NCBI RefSeq assembly: GCF_949987535.1
Contig: NC_080065.1
Coordinates: 41,517,239-41,581,238, forward strand
Direction of reading: 5' to 3'
Source of the DNA: Balaenoptera acutorostrata
Lineage: Eukaryota > Chordata > Mammalia > Artiodactyla > Balaenopteridae
Length of the DNA: 64,000 bases
Under the pieces are notes generated by a model. It worked only from the letters and a program-made list of their open reading frames with translations. It searched no databases and had not been told where the DNA came from. Both the position numbers and the translations under genes were made by a program. Each line of letters opens with the position of its first letter. Position 1 is the stretch's first letter. Of this stretch, positions 47,440-58,815 are shown in pieces.

Positions 47440-47451
47440 AATAACTTTGTC

Positions 47452-47780
47452 TAAATATTATATAATATCACTTACATGTGGAATCTAAAAAAAACCAGTA
47501 CAAATCAACTTATTTACAAAACTGAAACAGATTCACAGACATAGAAAACAAAATTATGGTTACCAAAAGGGAAAGGGGAGGGAAAGGGAGAAATTAGGAG
47601 TATGGGATTAACAGATACACACCATATATAAAATAGATCAACAACAAGGATTTACTGTATGGCACATGGAACTATATTCAATATCTTATAATAACCTATA
47701 ATGGAAAATAATCTAAAATTGTATACCTGAAACTAACACAGTATTGTAAATCAACTATAGTTAAATTAAAAAATAAGTAT
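47452..47780 (+). mobile_element. L1 3' end, sense (artiodactyl type)
   Basis: ATATCACTTACATGTGGAAT, GACATAGAAAACAAAATTAT, TTACTGTATGGCACATGGAA, 'TTATAATAACCTATAATGGA' and 'CTGAAACTAACACAGTATTG' with an A-rich end. Confidence 0.85.
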
Positions 47781-48420
47781 ATAAAAATAAAAATAACTAT
47801 AAAGTTATAAATGTGATGCAGGTATTATTATATAGCAACTGGGCATCAGAGATTAATCAAACTGTACCAAGTTAAACAAACAAGAAGTTCCTATTCAATC
47901 CTAGGTCTTTCAGGATAGAGAAGAAGAGAAATTTGACTAAATAAAATAACTTCAAAAATCACGTCTGAAATCAATGGGTATGTAAGTAAAGTCAGCACCT
48001 GTATACAGATGAGTCTCATATCCGCCTGACCATATACTCCATCTTCATGCTGACCGTACATATTTGTATATCCTGTTGTCACCATAAACTCAGTAAGCCT
48101 AGAGGAAATGTCTTTATCTCTGCAAAAATAGTTTGTTTCTCAATTAAAATCCACTTTATTTCCTCAATCATTAAGGCTAAGGCTTCAAAAGTATACACTT
48201 GTCTTCCAGTCTTTGATTTTGAACCTCATGTCTGACCAGTTACTAAGTTCTAAAAATTTTTCTAGTGAGATAAGAAAAAAGATCGTTGGTTATTTCTTAC
48301 TTCCCTTCTTAAGCCTGAAACCAGAAAGGGGAAAGGAAATTCTAAATGCAACAAGCAGAGTTCAATCATTTGCTTACCATGGGAAGAAGGAGCCTCTGAA
48401 TTTAAAAATAACCCTTGCCT
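47781..48420. other. Unassigned non-coding interval
   Basis: No gene or repeat family recognised. Confidence 0.4.
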
Positions 48421-48424
48421 AGAG

Positions 48425-48575
48425 TCCAGTGATCAAAATCTATACTTGTCTCAGCTACTAACTAGCCTTGTGACATCAGATAAGACACTTCCCCTCTCTG
48501 CTTCAGTTACCTGATCTTCAGAATGGTGGGGAAGTGGGTGGTATTCTAAAATAGATTCTAAAATTCTGTGTGATC
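48425..48575 (+). mobile_element. MIR SINE, sense
   Basis: 'CTCAGCTACTAACTAGCCTT', GTGACATCAGATAAGACACT and CTGCTTCAGTTACCTGATCT follow the MIR core order. Confidence 0.7.
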
Positions 48576-48686
48576 CTCCCTCTTGTCACATTTGTCCCTT
48601 TTTTTCTATCCCCACTGTAGCCAGTCCAAATATAGGCACTTATCACTTTATTTGTAGATTTTACATTACTTCAAAAATCACTGCAG

Positions 48687-49000
48687 GGCTTCCCTGGTGG
48701 TGCAGTGGTTGAGAATCTGCCTGCCAATGCAGGGGACACGGGTTCGAGCCCTGGTCTGGGAAGATCCCACATGCTGCGGAGCAACTAGGCCCGTGAGCCA
48801 CAATTACTGAGCCTGCGCGTCTGGAGCCTGTGCTCCGCAACAAGAGAGGCCGCGACAGTGAGAGGCCTGCGCACCGCGATGAAGAGGGGCCCCCACTCGC
48901 CGCGACTAGAGAAAGCCCTCGCACAGAAACGAAGACCCAACACAGCCAAAAATAAATAAATAAATAAATAAATTTAAAAAAAATAACATATTGAAAAAAA
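48687..49000 (+). mobile_element. Cetacean CHR-type SINE, perfect 14-bp TSD
   Basis: Full-length, box A variant TGGTGCAGTGG. Tail of AATA repeats, then ATAACATATTG and a second poly-A. Target duplication AAAAATCACTGCAG at 48673-48686 and 49001-49014. Confidence 0.97.
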
Positions 49001-49094
49001 AAAAAATCACTGCAGCTCTTTGCCCTAAAACCCATCGTTGACCTTACGGACAGATTTAACTTTCTAAAACACCATTCTCTTTGTTAATTCCTTA

Positions 49095-49420
49095 CCTAAA
49101 ACAGCTAGCAGTGTTAATTAAAATCATATTCTAGATCTTTCTAAATCACCTGCCACTGAAATTTGTCATACAAACCACCTACGTAAGCAAACTTTCTGCC
49201 CCAGTCAACCTAGATCACTCACTCATATGAAAACATGAACTGAGTTTTCTCATTTCTTCTTTTTTGCTCGTTTCGTGTATACAAGTCTTCTGTACCTGGT
49301 GTGCCCTCTTCATTCCTTACTACCCACTGAAAACTTGCTCTGCTCATATTTCACATCCTCCAAAAAGTCTGTTCTGATTACCCCAAACCAAAATGAGTTG
49401 TCTTGCATCTGAACTCTCTA
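49095..49420 (+). mobile_element. L2 fragment, sense
   Basis: 'CTGGTGTGCCCTCTTCATTC', AACTTGCTCTGCTCATATTT and CCTCCAAAAAGTCTGTTCTG correspond to the L2 region upstream of its terminus. Confidence 0.55.
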
Positions 49421-49579
49421 ATCAAATGAAAGGACTTGAGTGTCAATAGGTTGGATGGGAGAGGGGGCTCTCAGGCCCTTGGGGACGGAGAGGCTTCCCA
49501 AGTTGGGTGCCTGGTGGTGAGGGATCCCCATCACTGTTCTCCTCCAGCCATCCTGCTGAAGTATTTTTTTTTTTTAAAA

Positions 49580-50030
49580 AAGGAGTGAATAGATACTTAA
49601 GCACAGGCTGTTGGTGCCCTGCCCATAATCCATCTGCACTGTGCATGCCAACTACTGCTTACCAGGAGCACTTGGAATTCTCTGGTTGCAGACTCTTTGG
49701 CTCCGTGCAGAGCAGGCCACAAGTTCCAGGGAACTAACACCCCCAAGAGAAACCCTCAACAAAGGAAAAATGAGAGTTTGTGGATAAATAGCCTAGTTTC
49801 TTCGCTCCTCAGGCAGGATAATTCTGAGCAGTGTTCTACACAGCCTTCCAGAGTCTCCAGTGGGATTGAGCCCCAGTTGCCCCCAGCAGTAACCCACACA
49901 AAAACTTTCTTCCCAGTCTTGCTTCTCCGCTTCCCAGTCAGTGCTTTGGGAGGTCAAGTCCTGTATAAATTACTCGCACCCAAATGCTTGTTTTGGGGAT
50001 CTGCTTCTGAGAGAAATTTTAGGTCTTCTA
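49580..50030 (+). mobile_element. Old LTR-like repeat
   Basis: CACAAGTTCCAGGGAACTAA, CCCTCAACAAAGGAAAAATG, 'CAGTGGGATTGAGCCCCAGT' and CCCAAATGCTTGTTTTGGGG with GATCTGCTTCTGAG form a recurrent old-LTR pattern. A 133-codon frame at 49697-50098 lies across it and is a by-product. Family not named. Confidence 0.5.
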
Positions 50031-50135
50031 TATATTTTGGGGTTTTTTTAATCTATTTTCTTTGGCCTTGTTTTGACTTACATAATTCAATCTTTTGAGA
50101 AAATTGCAGTTTCATTTATGCTTTCAAATATGTTG

Positions 50136-50600
50136 TTTTTTTTTTTGTCAAATGGATACTTTATTAGAGTCATAACACTTATAAAATAAATTTCTTTTCA
50201 TCATGGAGTTACCAGATTTTAAAACCAACCAACACTGTCTCATTTTTACAGCTAAGATATATAAAGAAATTCTCAAATGCCATAATTTTTGTTCAAGTGC
50301 TTTGTCAGTCAACTCACAAATCTAGATCGTGATTAATTTACAATTCTAAGTATTCACAGTTAGATGAGCTTTAGGCTTGGTTCTTAATGATCTAGAAGCA
50401 ATCCATTTACAAAAGTGTCACCAAAGCAGTTTCATGAAATCATTTAATTTAATGCCACCAAGCATGGACCTGTTATACCTTGGAAACAAAAATATAATCT
50501 CACAACTAAATCTAGCAAACTAACTTTTAACAATTCCAGCCGGAATGGACAATATATCCTTATGGCGCATATATGACTTTGTAATATACAATTCATAATT
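50136..50600 (-). pseudogene. Poly(A)-tailed 3'-UTR-like retrocopy of an unidentified mRNA
   Basis: Reading the minus strand, the sequence ends with AATAAA (complement of 50161-50166), then 13 bases, then a run of 12 A (50136-50147 read as T). A polyadenylation signal at the right distance from a genomic A-run is the mark of a reverse-transcribed mRNA. The body upstream on the minus strand is non-coding, so only a 3' UTR was copied. Parent gene not identified; the other end (higher coordinate) is not resolved and no target duplication was found. Confidence 0.5.
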
Positions 50601-51666
50601 CAGGGTTAAGAGTGTGGCATGGAGCTAGAAAAACCAGGGAAGTTGGATATTATAGAAAAGCTATGACATCAGTATAAAGTCACAAGACTGATTTCCTCTT
50701 GCCACATAGTAAATATACCTTTTATCTCTGTAATTACATCACAAACCAAACCTTAATAAGATTCTTCTTTCTAGGGGATTATCACATAAACAGTATTTGA
50801 TCATTGAGCATTGATTATGCTACTCATTCAGGATTGTTCTATGTTCCATGAAATCTAACAGCCCAGCTTATACCTGGCACTTATAGTGGATGATTCAGCC
50901 AAAAAGCAAAGGGTTGAAAGTATAAAATAATCAAAAGCCCTCTTTTCCCAGAGGTAGCCCTCTTGAGGCAAGAGATAAGTATCTTATTTGGACGGGTGGT
51001 GTGAGCTGGGGGCCTGACTCCAACTTGTTCTCCCATTCAAGCCATTTTGGCATCTTACCACGACCAGGATCTCTGAGGTGGGTTAAAATACTTTTCTGTG
51101 CTATTCATATTCAATAGATGTCAGGACTGTTCTCTAAACATGTGAGGATCTACAACTTTAAGTTATATTTCATATTCTATTCAAATTTAACTCAGAGTCA
51201 TGTAAAAGAATTAGAAGTAAAAAGTTCACCCTTTGGAGAAGTCTATTGGGTAAAGCCTCACATATCCACACATAAGTATTTGTATATTCATGCACAGGGC
51301 AAACAGCTGTATTTGAAGCATAAATAAACCCAAAGTAAGACATCAGGAGCTAGATACCAGTTCCAGGAGTGGTTAGTGGTCTCTGGGGCTCTCATTTTAA
51401 GGATGCCAGATGAGCAGTTTGCTCAGTTGTTAGGAAACACTTAGGTGGATTAAGCAACTAGGGTTCACTTCATAAATTACTTTTTCCTGTACCCAAGACT
51501 CTGCTTGAATTAGCTTGAGAAACTATAGCCCCTTCAAGGGTAAGTATTTGACCATTAACCCAAAGTCAATGTGATTACTGCATGAGACTAAATACTATGT
51601 GGCTTGTCTAATTCGCTTTATACCTTTCAGGATCAGTTCAATAAAATACAGAACCCATAACCAAGG
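50601..51666. other. Unassigned non-coding interval
   Basis: No gene or repeat recognised; may include more of the retrocopy at its left side. Confidence 0.35.
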
Positions 51667-51674
51667 TTTTACAC

Positions 51675-51899
51675 CAGAGGTCAGCAAAAAACAGCCTGCA
51701 GCCCATAGGCCAAATCCAGCCTGCTGCCGGTTTTTGTAAATAAAAATTTATTGGAACACAGCTACACTCACTCGTTTACTTATTGTCTATGGCCGCTTTC
51801 ACGTAATAACAGCAGAGGTGAGTAGTTGTGACAGAGACTGAATGGCCCACAAAGCCTAAAATATTTACTATCTGGAACTTTAAAGAGTGTCGATCTCTG
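51675..51899 (-). mobile_element. Complete hAT-Charlie-type nonautonomous DNA transposon with perfect 8-bp TSD
   Basis: A 225-bp element whose ends are imperfect inverted repeats (CAGAGGTCAGCA on the left, CAGAGATCGACA read from the right). On the minus strand it has the well-known 'CCAGATAGTAAATATTTTAG' and GGCTTTGTGGGCC blocks. The flanking duplication TTTTACAC is perfect at 51667-51674 and 51900-51907; 8 bp is the hAT hallmark. Confidence 0.9.
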
Positions 51900-52027
51900 T
51901 TTTACACTAAAACATAGAGTTCAGTGGGAAGCTTATTTGAAATGTGTTTTTCTTCAGGAGTTTTAGTTACCTATTAAAACTAAGGTTCAGGTGACTCAGT
52001 AACTAAACACAAGAGATACCCCTTTTT

Positions 52028-53065
<1,038 letters not shown>

Positions 53066-53079
53066 AAATGTGTTGATAT

Positions 53080-53960
53080 TTATGCATTATGTTCTCTAGC
53101 TTTATTTACCATGCTTGTAAGAATGTTTATTTTTCAATAAACTATCTCTTAGTTCTGTTGATCATCATTTCTGATATTTGGTTATTATTGCTTCTGTTAC
53201 TCTTGTCATTTTCTATATTATTAGTGTCTGCTTTTACTTTTGGTATTTCTTGCTCTATGTTCCCTTGGTTTTACTACATTTCTAACTGTTTGAGACAATT
53301 GCTAAGTTTATTTATTCTCAGTTGGTCTTATCTTTTAATTATGAATATAAAATTATACATTTCTATTCAAATATTAATTTAGGACCACCAGTTGAAACAT
53401 AAAGTGCTTTTTCTGTTTATTGATTTTAAATATTTAAAAATCCCCATTGTTACTTATTTAGCAATGTGTTATTTAGCAATATGTTATTTCATTTCCAAAA
53501 TTATTGTGTTTTGTTAGTTACCTTTTGTTGCTGGTTTCTAATTTTATTTATTTTGACTAGAGAGTTATGGACTGTTTAATGTTATTCTTTTGAATCTCTT
53601 AAAACTTTTGATCAAACTATTGATTCATTTTTATAAAGGTTGAAAATATGTGCTTAAAAATATCCATTCTTTATTGGGTGAGTAGATCTCTAAAATATCT
53701 ATGGACTAAAAAGTATTAATCAAGTTTGGGCATTTGAAGACCTGCTTTTTGTCTGCTTAATTAGTTGCTTAAAATATCCTACCATACTTGTAGATTTGAG
53801 ATTTTTCCTCTGTAATTATATCAGTCTTGCTTTATATATTGCAAAGTTCTGGCTCAGTGCACACAAGTTTCAATTGTCATATTTTGGTTGATTTTTCATT
53901 TTATCATTATGAAATTTTCCTTTGTCACTTTGAATGCATTCCATCTTCTGGCTTCACAGA
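53080..53960 (-). mobile_element. Old L1 ORF2 region, antisense, decayed
   Basis: T-rich antisense L1 pattern: TTATTTATTTTGACTAGAGA, 'ATGAAATTTTCCTTTGTCAC', TTTTATCATTATGAAATTTT, 'TATATATTGCAAAGTTCTGG'. It directly abuts the 5' end of the MAL2 retrocopy, which may have inserted in or beside it. Confidence 0.5.
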
Positions 53961-54227
53961 TGGTTCCAACTTCTGATTCCCCACTGTACATGGGGCTTGC
54001 AGACTTGGCTTCTCTCTCTCTGCAGGTGCTGAGGCCTTAGCCGCTGCGGATTTTTTAGGTGACAGTCACTGCAAAGGTCTAATGGCTTCAAATATGGCTT
54101 ATTGCTATATGTCTCTTTTCTGTTTCTGGCAGCTAGACATCAAGACACTTTACTTTCTTGTTCTGATATTAAAAATTCTATATCTGTATCTATACCATTT
54201 TCTACATATCTATTAATTTTTCTGTTT

Positions 54228-54305
54228 TGTGTGTGTATGTATATATATATATATACATACACATACACATTTTATACATACACACATATATGTTACATAG
54301 CAGGA
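54228..54305. repeat. (TG)/(TA)/(CA) compound microsatellite
   Basis: GTGTGTGTATGTATATATAT followed by ACATACACATACACA-type units. Three overlapping spurious frames cross it. Confidence 0.9.
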
Positions 54306-54367
54306 AGAGATGCATATATGTGTGTGTAATGTATACAGAGAGAAGGCACACAAGAATTGGTGTATTA

Positions 54368-54454
54368 ACATGCGTTCCTTCTGCCATCTTGACCTTGAAG
54401 TCTATCTAATCTTTTCTTAAATAGAAAATGTGATTAATTGGCATTTCCATTCAA
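54368..54454 (+). repeat. Dispersed direct repeat, copy 1 (pair with 56708-56793)
   Basis: Shares TGACCTTGAAGTCTATCTAA and the following TCTTTTCTT exactly with copy 2, and about 85 bases overall with scattered differences. Confidence 0.7.
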
Positions 54455-55600
54455 CTTCTTAAACTTCAAATGCATTTCTTTCATTTGGAATTAATTTTCC
54501 TGAGCAGTTTAGTGAGTACCTCATTGCTTTCCTATGAAAGCTGCCCAAAAGATTTCAACATAAGTTGCTAATGACTACTTAGTCCTTTCACTAGAAATGC
54601 AAAGCTCCCCTTGAGTGATACTACTGATGTATTTCTCTAAACGCTTTGTTAAATGGTTACTGCTTTTAGAAATGGTACCTGGGCTGATGCCCAAGCTTAC
54701 ATTAAGAAGGGAATGATATTAATGTGCCCTTTAAAAAAGCATCTTTTATAGCCTAGCAGGAAGAAAAATCACTTTACTCTCATAATTTGCTTTATGCATT
54801 GCTGTTATCATTGCTAATTACAGTATCCCAAAAAAGCATTTATTTATTAAGTCTCTTCGGTTTAGTTTCCTCAATTAGTAAAATTTATTTTCCTCTCTCA
54901 GTAAAATTTCTTTCTCCCTATTAAAATTTTTATATAATTTGATTGGGTAAAGAATATAGATGGATGATCAAATTAACTAATGATAGAGAGATTGGTTAAG
55001 TTAATACTTTGTTTTCTTTTATCATTCTATTCAGACTTAAAAATTCCAGATCTCTTTCCTTTCTAAAAGTAAAAAAGGCTTAAGGAGTTCTAAATCTCAT
55101 TTAGCCAGACACATCCACTTATGCCTAACAATTTAGAATGTGTTTTGACAGATTTTCTTCCTTTCTTTGCTGTCTGTATTATAATTTATGGTTTCATTGC
55201 ACAGCAGTTAAATATTATAGTCATTTTCAGGAAGAGAAGAAAAGTTACCATAATTTAGCTACCTTTCTACTATCATACCTGAATCATTTAGAAAATTTTA
55301 GGAATCTATACAACTGCATTTCTCATAAAACAATAAAACACTCCCATGTCTGTGTGCTGTGCAGTGCCAAGACTTACATCTGTGTAGCTCAGAAAATTAA
55401 GATAACTAAGTAAAACAAAAGAAATTAAATAAAGCACATTTTGCAGTACCATTGTGACCATGCAACTTGAACAAAGCCTATGAAAGCAAATTTTGTTCAA
55501 CTGCAATTTCTTACGTAACATTTTCCAGCATTTTACATAATATAATATGAATGAAAGATAAAGTAGACCTTTAACATATAAGCCAAAAAAAGCTGATTGA

Positions 55601-55667
55601 TTGTCAATGACTGCTAATTATAGTAGATTGTCAATGACTGCTAATTGACTGTCAATGACTGCTAATT
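55601..55667 (+). repeat. Three-copy minisatellite
   Basis: TTGTCAATGACTGCTAATT occurs at 55601-55619 and 55628-55646, and TGTCAATGACTGCTAATT at 55650-55667. Spacers are 8 and 3 bases, so copies are not in perfect tandem register. Confidence 0.95.
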
Positions 55668-55685
55668 ATAAAAAAGATACAATTC

Positions 55686-56012
55686 GGGACGTCCCTGGTG
55701 GCACAGTGGTTAAGAATCCTCCTGCCAATTCAGGGGACACGGGGTTCGAGCCCTGGTCCGGGAAGATCCCACATCCCGCGGAGCAACTAAGCCAGTGAGC
55801 CACAACTACTGAGCCTACGTGCTGCAACTACTGAAGCCCGCACACCTAGAGCCGGTGCTCCACGACAAGAGAAGCCACCGCAATGAGAAACCAGTGCACC
55901 GCAACAAAGAGTAGCCCCCGCTCACCGCAACTAGAGAAAAAAGCCCGTGTGCAGCGACGGAGACCCAAGGCAGCCAAAAATGAAATAAATAAAATAAATT
56001 TATTAAAAAAAA
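55686..56012 (+). mobile_element. Older, longer SINE of the CHR/Bov-tA type
   Basis: GGGACGTCCCTGGTGGCACA start, an internal CTGCAACTACTGAAGCCCGC segment absent from the ten young copies, and a GAAATAAATAAAATAAATTT tail. Many differences from the young family. Possible weak duplication: GATACAATTC versus AATACAAGTC. Confidence 0.9.
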
Positions 56013-56190
56013 ATACAAGTCATTTTCTCATCAAGATTAGAATTGTTATCCCAAATATGACTGAAGTTACGATTTTTAAAAGGGTAAAATGAAATAATTT
56101 ATTTAAGATTAATTATAGAATTATTGTAATAGCATAGCTTGCTATTACAGTATTTTGAATCAGATTTACACACATTTAAAAAGCGGTTTT

Positions 56191-56299
56191 ATATGGGAAT
56201 ATATGTATATGTATAGCTGATTCACTTTGTTATAAAGCAGAAACTAACACACCATTGTAAAGCAATTATACTCCAATAAAGATGTTAAAATAAATAAAT
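56191..56299 (+). mobile_element. Very short L1 3' end, sense
   Basis: TATAGCTGATTCACTTTGTT, GCAGAAACTAACACACCATT and CAATTATACTCCAATAAAGA: the last 100 bases of the same L1 type as at 41841-43922, then an A-rich tail that passes straight into a SINE. Confidence 0.92.
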
Positions 56300-56637
56300 G
56301 GGCTTCCCTGGTGGCGCAGTGGTTGAGAGTCTGCCTGCCAATGAAGGGGACACGGGTTCGAGCCCTGGTGTAGGAAGATCCCACATGCCGCGGAGCAACT
56401 GGGCCCGTGAACCGCAAGGACTGAGCCTGCGCGTCTGGAGCCTGTGCTCCGCAACAAGAGAGGCCGCGACAGTGAGAGGCCCGCGCACCGCGATGAAGAG
56501 TGGCCCCCGCTCGCCGCAACTAGAGAAAGCCCTCGCACAGAAACGAAGACCCAGCACAGCCAAAAATAAATAAATAAATAAATAAATAAATTCTTTAAAA
56601 AATTAAATAAGTAAATAATAAATAAATAAATTAAAAA
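56300..56637 (+). mobile_element. Cetacean CHR-type SINE nested in the L1 tail
   Basis: Full-length SINE (GGGCTTCCCTGGTGGCGCAG) followed by a long AAATAAATAAAT and mixed A/T tail. The outer duplication TTAAAAAGCGGTTTT (56176-56190) versus TTAAAAAGGGGTTTT (56638-56652) brackets L1 end plus SINE together. Confidence 0.95.
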
Positions 56638-56652
56638 TTAAAAAGGGGTTTT

Positions 56653-58265
56653 GTGGTTCAATTTACTAGATAATTTTGGTTATAAATCAGAAAAATCTTT
56701 TCTTTAGCATGTGTCCCTTCTGACATTTGACCTTGAAGTCTATCTAATCTTTTCTTCAGCACAACAAAGTTATTAGTTGGCATAACCATTAAAAATACCT
56801 GATGAACTGGCTATTAGTCTACTGGTTTTTCTGATTTTTTGTTTTTGTCTTGGCTTGATTATCTTAATATATTCTCTTGAGAAAATTGTTTCTTCATGTA
56901 TGCTTTCAAATTTATAGACATGTATTTATTTATTATGTTCTCTTATAATCTTTAAAATGTTTAATATAGCTTTAGTTTATATCCCAGTTTTCATTTTCAG
57001 CAAAAATGGTTATTATCATTTGCAATGTACAATGAAAATAATTACTTTGGTCATATATTAGAACATATTAGTCTCTTGCAATTGTATCACTGACTCTCTT
57101 TGACCTTGAAATTTTAACAGTTTCTGACTTTTTTTATTATAAAATGTGTTTATTGAAATTATTTTCCTATGTATTGAATGCTTTAAGAGCTTCAAATGAA
57201 AAGATTTGATAATAAAGCAGTTTCACTTTTGATTCATCAAAAGTGTGGATTTCCTCCCAGATGAGTAAAATTTCTGAATGCATTGCTTGTTTTTATAAGT
57301 AATCATTTTCCTTTATAACAATGTATTTATAATTGCTTGAAAATATCATGGTGTTATTTTCTTCACTGGATTTCCCAATTTCCAAATGGTTTTCTTTCGA
57401 CATCTATAACTGCAATGACTCATGAAACTCCCTCCATAACAGGATATAATTGTTCAGTGGGTAAGAAGACTCAAAGTGAGATAGTGGGTCAAGGATTAAG
57501 GGGAGAAAATGAGCATATCTTTAAGCCCAGAGCTCCACAGAACAGTTCTGAAAATCTAACTATATCCACGGTTTTTGGCTCAATGGGAAAATGACACAAG
57601 GAAAGTGCCTACAGAATGAATAAAAAGGAGGAGAACAAAAAGAAGGAAGAAGAAGAAGAAGGGGAAGATAGAAAGGTAATTGGTGATTCCATTTAAATTC
57701 CTTAAATTATATTACAGAATTTCTTTCAGTTTTTCAGGCTGTGTCTTCGAATGAATGCAATCATAGCTTTGACAAAAAGATAGCTTTGTAATTTACAAGT
57801 AAAGGGAAAGACATCATGCTTCGCCTATTCCAATTATTTTCAGCATTAAGAATAGGCAGCACAGAGACTGTGGCAAATGTGGAAGCCATTATGCACTAAA
57901 TAGGCTTTGCCACTGAGCTTTTACTTTGCTTTATTTTTTGATAATAGAGAAGCTTCTGGCTAGTGCCATACACACACACACACACACACACATATATTTG
58001 AATGCAAACGAAGAGATGCCTTTGAATTTGAAACAAAGAATAGTCTGACATTGTGAAAGACTACTCATTTTATGCTTTTATAACTACTCTCAAGTAAGCA
58101 TTTGAAACACTTTGCAATCTCACCATATTATTAAATAGTCAGGTTGATGCAGCATTATTTTAAAATAGTTTGACATTTCTAACGATTTGGACTTGAGTTT
58201 TAGGCTTTAACACAAATTACTTGGACGTTGAAGTGATCTATGCTCATCTTCCAATACAGTGTCTA
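56653..58265. other. Unassigned interval with small simple repeats
   Basis: No gene recognised. Contains copy 2 of the 85-bp direct repeat (56708-56793), a (GAA)n run at about 57640-57662, and a (CA)n run at 57969-57992. The 85-codon frame at 57337-57594 has no supported homology. Confidence 0.4.
56708..56793 (+). repeat. Dispersed direct repeat, copy 2 (pair with 54368-54454)
   Basis: Same orientation as copy 1, 2.34 kb away. Shared core TGACCTTGAAGTCTATCTAA. Confidence 0.7.
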
Positions 58266-58269
58266 CAAC

Positions 58270-58815
58270 AGTTGTTTAAAAATATAAATGTTATTTCACT
58301 TCCCAGCTTAAATCCTCTAATAGTTCACCAAGGCCAAATTCCTTAACAAAACATTAATAGTGCCTGAAAGAAGGGTCCAGGCACACGGTTCCCCACTATT
58401 CCCTACGTGCCAGCCACAATAATCATGTTCTAGTTCTTCCGAAGTTCCATAATCCACAGGTCCTAAGCACCTTGGAGTTGCCTGCTTTTCGCTGAAATGT
58501 GGAATGTGTCCACCATCCTTCCAGCTAACTCTTGCTTCATGTGTGAACTCAAAATTTACTCCCTGGACCCCCAGATTAGAGCAATTCCCTCTGTCAAATG
58601 CTCATCTAGGTCCCAATATTTTCTTTTATACCATTTGTCACAGCTTAACATTGAGGGAAGATAAAATTAACAACCACTGTTATATATTACACTATAAGGT
58701 CTATGAGTAAAAATGGACCTTATCAATTTTATTCACCATTTTATCCTCACAACCTAGCACTGTACTTTGGATTGAGTAGGAGGTGCTCAAGAAATATTTC
58801 TGACTGAATGCATGA
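58270..58815 (+). mobile_element. L2 3' end, sense
   Basis: TAAATCCTCTAATAGTTCAC, 'CCCTACGTGCCAGCCACAAT', 'CTCAAAATTTACTCCCTGGA', GCACTGTACTTTGGATTGAG and GCTCAAGAAATATTTCTGAC with TGAATGCATGAAT give an ordered L2 3' region. Confidence 0.8.

Larger units (their letters stand above)
53961..55600. other. Unassigned non-coding interval
   Basis: No gene recognised. Contains the (TA)/(CA) microsatellite at about 54228-54305 and one copy of an 85-bp direct repeat (54368-54454). Confidence 0.4.

Noticed and set aside
53080..53382. 97-codon hydrophobic frame suggesting a membrane protein
   Set aside because: The hydrophobicity comes from T-rich antisense L1 sequence.
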